Origin: Cycloclasticus sp.
Lineage (GTDB): Bacteria; Pseudomonadota; Gammaproteobacteria; Methylococcales; Cycloclasticaceae
Assembly: GCA_040743155.1 (NCBI GenBank)
Contig: JBFLJU010000001.1
Coordinates: forward strand, 2,499,314 to 2,563,313
Direction of reading: 5' to 3'
DNA: 64,000 bases
Shown here: in pieces, positions 16,461-23,393 of the stretch
Numbering within the stretch: position 1 is the stretch's first letter
How the letters are laid out: each line of letters begins with the position of its first letter
The notes under the pieces: generated by a model
The model's input: the letters and a program-made list of their open reading frames with translations, nothing else
Databases searched by the model: none
Told to the model about the DNA's origin: nothing
Program-made: the position numbers and the translations under genes

Positions 16461-17603
16461 TTATTCGCTGTATGAATTCCCCAAATAATTGAGTAATGGC
16501 TGCGACGGCTTGATTGGTTCTCGATCATTATGGCTGCCGCGCTGTAACCGGTATGCACGCCATTGTTTATCCGCTGCATATCGACACATACCGTAGCGGA
16601 ACAGCGGTTTAATGATGGGGAAAATGTAGCGTAAGTCGGTAAACCATACACAGCTTGACTCCGCGCTTTTGTCGACACGGTAGAGCGATGGTAGGGTGGC
16701 AAATTGTCGGAGTGCAACCAGATCCGGGTGTTGCCAAATCTCTTTTAGCTGCTCGGCCTGCTTTTTGTTTGCGCCGAATTTATACAATCTACGCCAGACT
16801 AGGTTGGATTGATTTCGGTGATAACCCAAAGCGGCTTTAACATTATTTTGGCCGGTGCCTTCGGCGTGAGCCTCAAGTGTTGATTGGCTTTTGCTAATCA
16901 CTCCGATCGTGAAAGGCCGCAGCAATTCACTGGCTTTCGCCTGCAAGCTCAGATGAGCTATTTCATAATATTCGTGACGGTCGATGATCAGCCTCCAATG
17001 CCATGGAACCAGCGGCTGGGGTAGTGCATGAACTTTGTGGACGCTGATGTTTTCCTGTTTGATTCTGGTTTCAATCGCCTGTAAAGCAGTTTGTTGCCCG
17101 TAGTATAAGAAACTCAGGTAGCCGGTGAAGAGCAATACGCTAATAACAGCCATTCTTCGTTGTTTGAAACTGCTCCACAACGCAAATAAGACGATGAGGC
17201 TTATCCAAGGATCCATGTCAAATGTCAGACCGAGGGCATAACGTTGGTCTGATAGCGGTGCCAATAGTTGGATGCCAAAAATCGTCAACCAGTCGCTGCC
17301 GATGTGGCTTAGCAGGCCTAATGAACACAGTAGCAATAAGGTGAGGAAGGGTACCTGCCTGCGCATCGGTAGGTAAAGCAGCATACTCAATAACAGCGCC
17401 CATAGCGGCAACAACAGTAGTGAATGAGTTGGGCCGCGGTGCCATTCGGTTATAAGCTGATACGGGTTGAGCAAAAACAGCAGATAGTCAATATCGGGGA
17501 AGGCCGCCGCCAGAGCAGTAACCAAAATATAGCAGTGCGAGCGACTTCCAGTGATCGCTCTCGCGCTAACGGCACCTATTAGACTATGGGTCAGGGTGTC
17601 CAA
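16461..17603 (-). CDS. YbcI/YdjM family membrane-bound metal-dependent hydrolase (DUF457)
   Basis: A 380-aa inner-membrane protein of the LexA-regulated YdjM/DUF457 type. The N-terminal half has the family features: MDTLTHSLIGA with a metal-binding His, AAFPDIDYLL with paired acids, HRGPTHSLLL, and SHIGSDWLT, separated by membrane segments. The C-terminal 200 residues form a soluble domain typical of the longer members. The precise substrate is unknown. The gene and its neighbours up to 19.4 kb look richer in G+C than the flanking cassette genes. Confidence 0.85.
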   Translation of the reverse strand: MDTLTHSLIGAVSARAITGSRSHCYILVTALAAAFPDIDYLLFLLNPYQLITEWHRGPTHSLLLLPLWALLLSMLLYLPMRRQVPFLTLLLLCSLGLLSHIGSDWLTIFGIQLLAPLSDQRYALGLTFDMDPWISLIVLFALWSSFKQRRMAVISVLLFTGYLSFLYYGQQTALQAIETRIKQENISVHKVHALPQPLVPWHWRLIIDRHEYYEIAHLSLQAKASELLRPFTIGVISKSQSTLEAHAEGTGQNNVKAALGYHRNQSNLVWRRLYKFGANKKQAEQLKEIWQHPDLVALRQFATLPSLYRVDKSAESSCVWFTDLRYIFPIIKPLFRYGMCRYAADKQWRAYRLQRGSHNDREPIKPSQPLLNYLGNSYSE

Positions 17604-17644
17604 TGGTCACCAGCAAGGCAGTAAAGAAGAATCGTCAACGCGTA

Positions 17645-18229
17645 TCAGCTAAGGCCAACCTTAGCGGCGCAGTTTTTGGGCTTCAATAACGCCTGCTTTA
17701 AGAAATCGCGGGTTTTTTGAACGTCAGGCGAGTCATCACGCAGCCAGTGGCCAAACGTTGCCAGATAGATCGCCGTCGTCGCCGTTTCTTCCAAAATGCG
17801 CCTTAGCCCAGTTGTGTCGATCCGAGCCGCTTCCCGAAACCATTGTACGGTGCGGCTGATCCGCATAATGCCCAGTACCTGCAAATGGATGTGGCCGAAT
17901 TCCAATTTATATAACAACATTTCGCCCGTGATTCGCTTGTGCGCTGCCAAGGCATCGAACCAAGTCATGATCATTTGCTGCAAACGATCAGCTGCGCTCT
18001 GTTCGAAAAAATCGTGCTCAGGCTTGAGGGCTAAAACGGCATTGTCGGCAACATCAAACCATGCTTCGACAATGTCGTCTTTTTGCGGGTAATATCGGCG
18101 TATTTGCTCAAGGCTGACATCCAGCTCTTGGGCGATGCTATATAAGTGCATACTTTCCCAAGAATCCGATTCCGCCACCCCCAGCGCGGTCTCCAAAATC
18201 TGCTTTGCTAGCTGACTATCGGCCATCAT
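17645..18229 (-). CDS. TetR-like transcriptional regulator
   Basis: A 194-aa protein with an N-terminal helix-turn-helix (residues about 8-55: LAKQILETALGVA, SIAQELDVSLEQIRRYYPQKDDIVEAWFD), the tetra-helical TetR arrangement. The rest is a helical ligand domain with no distinctive motif. It lies 41 bases upstream of the DUF457 gene on the same strand, so the two probably form a unit, and the regulator may control membrane-related functions. Ligand unknown. Confidence 0.82.
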   Translation of the reverse strand: MMADSQLAKQILETALGVAESDSWESMHLYSIAQELDVSLEQIRRYYPQKDDIVEAWFDVADNAVLALKPEHDFFEQSAADRLQQMIMTWFDALAAHKRITGEMLLYKLEFGHIHLQVLGIMRISRTVQWFREAARIDTTGLRRILEETATTAIYLATFGHWLRDDSPDVQKTRDFLKQALLKPKNCAAKVGLS

Positions 18230-18334
18230 ATAACTACGCTCCTATCGCTTATCGATCCTAGCTGAATGCTCAGCTCGCCTGTTCGCACAGGTCAGTCTCT
18301 TAACTATCGCGGCGTTGCCCTAACGCGCAAGTTA

Positions 18335-19453
18335 TTATTGGATAACTGCCGGTTTTGCAGGCTGCGTGGGCAAGGTATGCACTCTCGCGGGCGTGGCAGT
18401 GCCACACTTAATATTGAAATCCTGTCGTTTAGATTTCCAAGACTTTTTCGCTGAACCGATATTGTTTCTGACCTTGTAAATCACCTTCAGTTGCATCCAG
18501 CCCTTAATCTGATCAGTATCGGGTTTCCTACCTGGCATGGCGAGTGTTTTGCTTGCGTCAACTTGCCTGACCATTCGCGTCCATTGGAAGTCCTTGCTGC
18601 CAGCCTTGCCAAATTGCATTGTTTTCATCGGTGTTTTGTAACCGCCATCACCCATGATCTGGTACTCAACCTTGCCTTTCCCACTAGCGCTAATGCTGCC
18701 TGTATATTTCATGCCGACCGGACATTTACCGACATAATTAGGTGTTTTAGCTACCAGTTTGGCGGACTTGAATACCTGAGTTGTCTTGCTCGGGACTTTT
18801 GGCTTTGATTTGCTGGTACTGGTCGTGCCTCGTGGCGCGCGCGCCTTAGGGTTGGCGGCGCAATCTAGGAAAATACCTAAGCCGCCGGTGGTGTCGCCTG
18901 CAACATCACCCTTACCTAAGCCTGCCGCCGTGCAAAATGCAACACCCTTGGCCTCCAGCACATTGGGTATCTTCATGACAAAGCCCTTTTGAACAATCTT
19001 CTCCAGTGGTTTGCTGTGCTGCAAACTCAGGGTTTTGGCATGCTTATTACAGTGTTTCGCCGGTTTAATCTTGGCGATAGCGTTGTAAGGCACGTTAACC
19101 CACACGGATTTACTACTGAAACCACCACCGCTATTTATACTCACCGTTGCATCGCCGATAGAAACATTGCCGCCGGTCAGCTTGCCCTTGTTGGAACATG
19201 AAGCGGTATATTTAACCAGTACGGGTCGGGTTTTATGGGTATCGCCAACATGAGTGTATTTGGTGCTGGCACCCGCGGTATAGATCCGGACGACAGGGCC
19301 CTTTGTGGGCAATTTACTGCCCGATTTGAGTTTATACATTCCAGGCTTAACGTCCATCTTACCGGTGGTTTTTGCCTGCACCGTGGCCGGACCAAAAAAG
19401 AATGCACCGAGCAACAGTATGGCGGTGTTAAACCTAAACGCTGAAGTAACCAT
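18335..19453 (-). CDS. secreted hypothetical protein, 372 aa
   Basis: I do not recognise a family. The ATG at 19453 has a GGTGAGGG ribosome-binding site and gives a signal peptide (MVTSAFRFN, hydrophobic core, then PATVQAKT). The mature protein is very rich in Lys, Gly, Ser and Thr and has about eight cysteines that could form disulfides, including CPVGMKYTG near residue 255 and a CAANPKARAP segment before a Lys/Ser/Thr-rich linker. Two beta-rich halves seem to be joined by that linker. Likely periplasmic or extracellular. It sits between the tetR-like gene and an attC-like site. Confidence 0.7.
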   Translation of the reverse strand: MVTSAFRFNTAILLLGAFFFGPATVQAKTTGKMDVKPGMYKLKSGSKLPTKGPVVRIYTAGASTKYTHVGDTHKTRPVLVKYTASCSNKGKLTGGNVSIGDATVSINSGGGFSSKSVWVNVPYNAIAKIKPAKHCNKHAKTLSLQHSKPLEKIVQKGFVMKIPNVLEAKGVAFCTAAGLGKGDVAGDTTGGLGIFLDCAANPKARAPRGTTSTSKSKPKVPSKTTQVFKSAKLVAKTPNYVGKCPVGMKYTGSISASGKGKVEYQIMGDGGYKTPMKTMQFGKAGSKDFQWTRMVRQVDASKTLAMPGRKPDTDQIKGWMQLKVIYKVRNNIGSAKKSWKSKRQDFNIKCGTATPARVHTLPTQPAKPAVIQ

Positions 19454-19541
19454 CAACTGACCCTCACCTTCCGATTGTCGTCTAAAAAACAATACTCCCT
19501 GTACGCTCCTAATGCAAAGCCTTTAATAGTTTCGCCTGCCG

Positions 19542-19602
19542 CTATAACGTTTGAAATAACGCGCCACGTTTTTAGTGCTCGCTATTTATTGACTTGTTAG
19601 GG
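19542..19602 (-). repeat. attC-like recombination site
   Basis: On the minus strand it begins CCCTAACAAGTCAATAAATAG and ends with TTATTTCAAACGTTATAG. The arms pair (AATAAATA with TTATTT, and CAC with GTG around the apex). The TAACAA...AACGTTA frame matches the sites at 21544-21630 and 22016-22078. Confidence 0.55.
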
Positions 19603-19651
19603 GGCATTACCATTATGTACGGCATACCCGTAAGTTAAAAAGGTGGCAGTG

Positions 19652-19930
19652 ATGGATAGCATTAGTGTAAATAAATTTAGAGAAAACATGAAAAACTTTG
19701 TAGAACGAGTGCTTACAAAGCATTTGCCGCTGAAAGTTACTCGCCGAACTGGCGATGACTTTGTGGTTTTGAGCGCAGATGATTGGGAGCGTGAACAAGA
19801 AATCTTATATGTATTGCAAAACACAGATTTGATGAAACAAATTGCTGCATCTGTAGCCACTAATAAAAAGAACAAAGGATATAAACCTGCGGCTGAGGAA
19901 GTTGATGAGATCACTGGTATTTTGAAGTAA
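19652..19930 (+). CDS. Phd/YefM family antitoxin
   Basis: A 92-aa antitoxin, start taken at the ATG at 19652 (AAAGG lies 8 bases upstream; a GTG three codons earlier is possible). The N-terminal DNA-binding fold is typical of Phd/YefM: SISVNKFRENMKNFVERV followed by PLKVTRRTGDDFVVLSADDW. The C-terminal part from about residue 60 would wrap the toxin. It precedes a YoeB-like toxin gene by 43 bases. The pair is on the plus strand, opposite to most neighbouring cassette genes. Such modules commonly stabilise cassette arrays. Confidence 0.88.
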   Translation: MDSISVNKFRENMKNFVERVLTKHLPLKVTRRTGDDFVVLSADDWEREQEILYVLQNTDLMKQIAASVATNKKNKGYKPAAEEVDEITGILK

Positions 19931-19973
19931 TACATAGGCCGCTTACGAGGAGCTTAGGCAAAAAGATAAGAAA

Positions 19974-20174
19974 ATGCACAAAGCACTTTGCCGTGTATTA
20001 AAAGAAATTCTTCGTGATGACCCGCGCGTGGGTACGGGAAAACCTGAACAATTAAAACATAAGCTCTCTGGTTTATGGACTCGCCGTATAAGCCAGAAAG
20101 ACCGCGTTATTTATAAGTACGATAAAGACTATATTTATATCTTTGCTATTGGCGGATATTACGATCAATTTTAA
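19974..20174 (+). CDS. YoeB/Txe-family toxin, N-terminally truncated, probably a remnant
   Basis: The C-terminal three quarters match the YoeB/Txe ribosome-dependent mRNA interferase: GKPEQLKHKLSGLWTRRI followed by DRVIYKYD and a final GGYYDQF in place of the usual terminal HY. From this ATG it is 66 aa, against about 85 for the family. In-frame codons upstream to 19938 encode AAYEELRQKDKK, which also fits the family, but then meet TAG and contain no start codon. The first strand appears deleted, and there is no ribosome-binding site. Probably inactive or weakly expressed. Confidence 0.7.
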   Translation: MHKALCRVLKEILRDDPRVGTGKPEQLKHKLSGLWTRRISQKDRVIYKYDKDYIYIFAIGGYYDQF

Positions 20175-20178
20175 TTTT

Positions 20179-20223
20179 CCCTAACGTTCATAATGCGTCG
20201 TGCTTGAGGCGGTTTTTAGTGGC
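20179..20223 (-). repeat. degenerate attC-like element
   Basis: On the minus strand CTAAAAACCGCCTCAAGC is followed by ACGACGCATTATGAACGTTAGG. The CTCAAG box and AACGTTAGG end match the better sites, but the central arm is short. It lies just after the toxin remnant. Confidence 0.4.
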
Positions 20224-20242
20224 TAAAAGATACCACAGTGCT

Positions 20243-20284
20243 GAAAATCAAGCTGGCGACCCCCTTGATCTCTTGATCTGTTGG
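20243..20284. repeat. 42-bp repeat, copy 1
   Basis: Begins GAAAATCAAGCTGGC and continues with GACCCCCTTGATC. A second copy with a few differences lies at 21307-21346. The two copies flank the YjiK-like gene in the same orientation. Confidence 0.6.
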
Positions 20285-20308
20285 AAATGTAAAAAAACAA
20301 TCACCTTA

Positions 20309-20342
20309 TTGTCACAAGACTGTTACATTGAAAAATTATGAT
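20309..20342 (+). promoter_or_regulatory. candidate PhoB-dependent promoter
   Basis: A Pho-box-like pair TTGTCAC-AAGA-CTGTTAC (20309-20326) has the 7-4-7 geometry of PhoB sites, with one clear mismatch per half to CTGTCAY. Exactly 10 bases later stands TATGAT (20337-20342), the spacing of PhoB-activated -10 boxes. It would drive the YjiK-like gene in phosphate limitation. Inference from motif and spacing. Confidence 0.5.
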
Positions 20343-20373
20343 CTCCACAAAATATTTTTAGTGGAGATTACTA

Positions 20374-21216
20374 GTGTTGAAGAAAAAGTGGGCTTTAGCT
20401 GCAGGTTTTGTTGTTGTGTTTTTTGTTTCAGTGTCAATTGCGGCTCAAAGTCGTTGGCCAAGTTCGCAGGGGTCGCTTGAGCTAGAGGCTTATCAGTTGC
20501 AGTCTCGAATTGATGTGGCAGAAATAACTGATGACCTTTCAGGAGTGACTTTTAATGCATTAACTCAGAGCTTGTTTGCGGTCACTAATGCACCGGAACA
20601 AATTGTTGAAATGTCTCTTGAAGGGAAAGTAAAAAGGGTGATCCCCTTATTAGGATTTGACGATACAGAAGGCATTACCCATATAGGTGGTAATCGGTTT
20701 GCGATAGTAGAAGAGCGTAAGCGGCAGGTGGTTTTTATTGACATTAATAAACACACCAACGAAATTAAACGTGAGCATTGTGAGGGCTATAAACTGCCTT
20801 TGCAGGGTGAGAAGAATAAAGGCTTAGAAGGGATAGCGTGGAGTAAAAAAGCAGGTATTTTGATTGCTAAAGAAGATGAGCCAGAACAGCTTTATCACTT
20901 TGATCAGCAACAACACGATGGCAAATATTTAACCCCATTTTTAAACAACTCAATACAGCGCAAGCAATTAGGCGACGTTGCAGGCTTACACAGTTTAGCA
21001 AACGGTAATACACTTTTTCTCAGCGAAGAGTCGCGCTTACTGCTTGAGTTATCACCAAAGGGCTACGTGCTTTCAAGCAAGTCTTTTGAATATGACCCGT
21101 TTGGTATTTTTTACTCTATCAGGCAGCCCGAAGGTGTAACGATGGCAGATGATGGTCGGCTTTATATTGTGTCAGAACCCAATCAGTTGTTTATTTTTGA
21201 AAAGCCCAAAGGGTAG
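20374..21216 (+). CDS. SdiA-regulated domain (YjiK-like) beta-propeller protein
   Basis: A 280-aa exported or membrane-anchored protein with an N-terminal hydrophobic segment (KKKWALAAG then a valine-rich core). The rest is the SdiA-regulated/YjiK beta-propeller: DLSGVTFNALTQSLFAVTN, DDTEGITHIGGNRFAIVEE, KGLEGIAWSKKAG and RQPEGVTMADDGRLYIVSEPN repeat a blade pattern. The family is related to esterase-like/phytase-like propellers; activity is not established. The start is GTG at 20374, with GGAG 7 bases upstream. The candidate Pho box upstream would link it to phosphate starvation. Confidence 0.85.
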   Translation: MLKKKWALAAGFVVVFFVSVSIAAQSRWPSSQGSLELEAYQLQSRIDVAEITDDLSGVTFNALTQSLFAVTNAPEQIVEMSLEGKVKRVIPLLGFDDTEGITHIGGNRFAIVEERKRQVVFIDINKHTNEIKREHCEGYKLPLQGEKNKGLEGIAWSKKAGILIAKEDEPEQLYHFDQQQHDGKYLTPFLNNSIQRKQLGDVAGLHSLANGNTLFLSEESRLLLELSPKGYVLSSKSFEYDPFGIFYSIRQPEGVTMADDGRLYIVSEPNQLFIFEKPKG

Positions 21217-21248
21217 ACCGCTTACGTAGCAGTATGTTTAACGCTTTG

Positions 21249-21545
21249 CTAAGCGGCAAAAAATTGTTGTTGCATAACCAAGATCTTTACCTGAAAAATA
21301 GCTATCGGAAAATCAAGCTGGCTGACCCCTTGATCCTTGTCAGTTGGTGAGGTTATCCACATAGCGTTTGGGTTGGTTTCTTCGGGGTCTATGCTTTCAG
21401 GTGATTTTACGCGAAAGGTCTTATCAACTTTATACATTTCAAGGAACTCACCACAAGATTGCATCCCTGTTATGGGGCCGGTTCCTTCTTTCAGCTCAAA
21501 AGAGCCCGCGGCATGTCTTGGTAGCATGGTGATCCTTGATTTCAT
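21249..21545 (-). CDS. hypothetical cassette protein, 98 aa, 3' end altered by a repeat
   Basis: I do not recognise it. The first 67 residues (KSRITMLPRHAAGSFELKEG onward, with an ESIDPEETNPNAMW segment) look like a compact beta-rich domain. The last 30 codons run through the 40-bp repeat at 21307-21346, so the natural C terminus was probably replaced. The start codon overlaps the GTTAGAT end of the attC site at 21544-21630, as in integron cassettes. Possibly a pseudogene fragment. Confidence 0.5.
   Translation of the reverse strand: MKSRITMLPRHAAGSFELKEGTGPITGMQSCGEFLEMYKVDKTFRVKSPESIDPEETNPNAMWITSPTDKDQGVSQLDFPIAIFQVKILVMQQQFFAA
21307..21346. repeat. 40-bp repeat, copy 2
   Basis: Second copy of the repeat at 20243-20284: GAAAATCAAGCTGGC, then TGACCCC and TTGATC, ending in GTTGG in both. 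It lies inside the 3' part of the 98-aa reading frame. Confidence 0.6.
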
Positions 21546-21630
21546 CTAACGTTTTAAATAAGGGGAGCGGGTCTTTTTCCGCGTCCCAGCCAGCGTATTT
21601 TTGCTGGCGAACTTGATTTTTTTGTTATGC
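21544..21630 (-). repeat. attC recombination site (87 bp)
   Basis: On the minus strand it starts GCATAACAAAAAAATCAAG and ends CTTATTTAAAACGTTAGAT. R' is GTTAGAT, a perfect GTTRRRY core. GCCAGC/GCTGGC pairs near the middle. The outer arms are nearly identical to those of the site at 22016-22078. It overlaps the stop codon of the upstream gene and the start codon of the downstream one. Confidence 0.8.
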
Positions 21631-21999
21631 ATTTTTGAAAAATAAATCACCGTACCCCCATATTACAGTGCCCAATGCGATGAATAAGGCTGATATAGCC
21701 ATGAGGCGTTTAGCTTGCAGACGGTATTTTAATTTGATATTAAATATTGGCTCATTTGCTATGTGTTCAGGTGAAAAAACATTGTGCATTTTAAAAGAAA
21801 AGTATTCAGCTAATGAGCCAAGTAGTACCACTACTGACCCGCAGCGCTGGAACCATATACCTGAGCTTTCATACTCCGGCTTTAAAACTCCAAAGACAGC
21901 TAACAACGGAACTAAAGATATGACCATTGCAAGAGCAACAACTATTGCCCTATAAGCCACCGCCTCTTTTTCGTACTCAATTTTTCTAAATTGCTCCAT
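21625..21999 (-). CDS. small membrane protein, 124 aa, cassette gene
   Basis: Unknown function. Three membrane segments are visible: about residues 17-38 (IVVALAMVISLVPLLAVFGV), 50-68 and 98-116. The loop between the last two is basic (KLKYRLQAKR). Small membrane proteins of this kind are frequent in integron cassettes. The stop codon TAA is part of the TAAC end of the attC site on its 3' side, and another attC lies 16 bases before its start. Confidence 0.65.
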   Translation of the reverse strand: MEQFRKIEYEKEAVAYRAIVVALAMVISLVPLLAVFGVLKPEYESSGIWFQRCGSVVVLLGSLAEYFSFKMHNVFSPEHIANEPIFNIKLKYRLQAKRLMAISALFIALGTVIWGYGDLFFKNA

Positions 22000-22015
22000 G
22001 ACCTGTCCCTGTGAT

Positions 22016-22078
22016 GCCTAACGTTTTATATAAGACGCGCGCGTCTTTTAGCGCGTCGCCTTGATATTTTTGTTATAA
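22016..22078 (-). repeat. attC recombination site (63 bp)
   Basis: On the minus strand TTATAACAAAAATATCAAG, then GCGACGCGC and the complementary GCGCGCGTC, then CTTATATAAAACGTTAGGC. GTTAGGC is the textbook R' core. The TCAAG/CTT arms with an unpaired base fit the L boxes and extrahelical base of attC sites. The stop of the 156-aa gene lies in its first core. Confidence 0.85.
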
Positions 22079-22543
22079 GTAAATACCTTTATTAATACTA
22101 CAATAAGTTTCTTTGCCCAACTTAACTATCGAATTGATTGCTATAGCGCAAAACCCAGCTATAGCACCTGCCTCGACACCTAATTGTGCACCAAAATAAC
22201 TGGCAATTATTATGACAATTGATTTTGTTCCTTTTTCTTTTGCAGCCTTTAATTGCTTCCTTAGCGCTTCATATTTCTTATCACTGGAGCAGACAAGTTG
22301 ATAAATTTCTTTTTTAACATGTTCCCAATAAGACTTTGGGGGTCTGCCGTCTAATTCTTTTTTAATAAAATCTATCATTTTTTTATTCTTATTAGCCGAC
22401 ATCATTGGTCGGCTACGGCCATCTTTATATAAAAAGCTAGCAGCCATTTCAGAATCTTCTTCAGACCCACTATCAAGAATTGATAAAGGAGTAGCTATAA
22501 ATTGAAGTTCCTTGCAGTTTATACCATTTAGCCAACTGTCCAT
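22073..22543 (-). CDS. hypothetical cassette protein, 156 aa
   Basis: Not recognised. The N-terminal two thirds are soluble, with a Lys-rich stretch (SANKNKKMIDFIKKELDGRP). The last 50 residues contain a hydrophobic pair (SIVIIIASYFGAQLGV and AGAIAGFCAIAINSIV) that looks like a helical membrane hairpin, with KEKGTK in front. The AGAIAGFCAIA pattern recalls small membrane-perturbing or toxin-like proteins, but I cannot assign it. Its stop codon is part of an attC site and an inverted repeat lies 26 bases before its start. Confidence 0.6.
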   Translation of the reverse strand: MDSWLNGINCKELQFIATPLSILDSGSEEDSEMAASFLYKDGRSRPMMSANKNKKMIDFIKKELDGRPPKSYWEHVKKEIYQLVCSSDKKYEALRKQLKAAKEKGTKSIVIIIASYFGAQLGVEAGAIAGFCAIAINSIVKLGKETYCSINKGIYL

Positions 22544-22568
22544 TTCTATCCTTTACTTATAACTTGTT

Positions 22569-22630
22569 ATTAACAGGAAACATAATTCCCTTTAATTTCT
22601 ATATATAGTGGGCAGATAATTCCTGTTAAT
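22569..22630. repeat. inverted repeat, attC-like, at the outer edge of the cassette cluster
   Basis: Perfect 11-bp arms ATTAACAGGAA and TTCCTGTTAAT separated by 40 bases, with further imperfect pairing inside (ATAATTCCC with GGGCAGATAAT). The TAAC...GTTA frame resembles attC, but the core sequences do not fit GTTRRRY. Confidence 0.45.
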
Positions 22631-22833
22631 ACGACAATAAAGTCAAAACCAGACAATTTCATCTTGATTTAATTAGTTGCCTAGCGTGTATAAGCGGGTG
22701 TGAGCGCTAAGCAGTATAAATTGCTGTTAATGATGGGGCTTGTGATGTTCAACATAAAGCGTTCCTTGCTGTTTGCTTGATAGGGTGTGTTTATAAATAT
22801 AGTTTCGTGTTGCGAATAAATGCATATGGCATA

Positions 22834-23391
22834 TTAGCGGTATAACCATGATTTAAGCGCGCGTGTGACTGCTGGCATGACTAGGTAAGTCATTAGCAAT
22901 ACTTGCCCTATGACCATAACGCCGAGTTTTAAGGCTAAGGGTAGGGCGTTTAGCCAATACCCCAGCGTTAGGTTTATGCCAAATAATAAGCTGAAGACAA
23001 CTACCATAAGCACCAATGCCATTTTGTGGCGATTGGGCACGGCGTGTGCTGGCATTTCGGGTAGGTTGAACCAAAACTCTAAGCCGGATACCTTTTTTAT
23101 TTTTGCGCCGCCTTCGACTAAGTCGGCGTTATCTAATTCATCGAGGAAGCGTTTGCGCTCTGTCGATTCTTCCCAAATACGTTGGTGCTCATACGAGTCA
23201 AAGCCAACGATTAACACGTACTCGCCAGCCGTTTGACTGGATGGTTTGAGTACGTGAACCCCTTGGTGGCCTGGAAATTTAACCGCAACGTGTGAAATGC
23301 GGCGCAGCCAGTCTTCATATTGTTGCTCGGCTCCTAGGCGTACTTTTCGAGCAATTGATACGGTGACGGGTGTATTTGAGCCATTAGTCAT
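22834..23391 (-). CDS. antibiotic biosynthesis monooxygenase (ABM)-like protein with C-terminal membrane segments
   Basis: A 185-aa protein from the ATG at 23391, two bases after the ovoA stop. Residues about 8-95 form an ABM-type ferredoxin-like domain (VSIARKVRLGAEQQYEDWL, HVAVKFPGHQGV, YVLIVGFDSYEHQRIWEES). Two hydrophobic helices follow at about 122-145 and 150-175, so it is membrane anchored. Its tight coupling to ovoA suggests a role in ovothiol synthesis or use. An earlier ATG at 23412 would overlap ovoA and is less likely. Confidence 0.8.
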   Translation of the reverse strand: MTNGSNTPVTVSIARKVRLGAEQQYEDWLRRISHVAVKFPGHQGVHVLKPSSQTAGEYVLIVGFDSYEHQRIWEESTERKRFLDELDNADLVEGGAKIKKVSGLEFWFNLPEMPAHAVPNRHKMALVLMVVVFSLLFGINLTLGYWLNALPLALKLGVMVIGQVLLMTYLVMPAVTRALKSWLYR

Positions 23392-23393
23392 GG

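Noticed and set aside
18298..18337. TAAC/GTTAAG-bounded segment after the secreted 372-aa gene as another attC
   Set aside because: About 40 bases only, without L boxes or clear pairing; not enough for a call.
20341..20368. Hairpin ATCTCCAC / GTGGAGAT covering the ribosome-binding site of the YjiK-like gene (possible RNA thermometer)
   Set aside because: Its left arm overlaps the predicted -10 box, so the transcript would start inside the hairpin and could not form it. It would stand again if the real promoter is further upstream.
21219..21251. GCTTAGC...GCGTTAAAC segment near the 98-aa gene end as an attC
   Set aside because: A GTTAAAC core is present, but no matching arm was found; may be a truncated site.
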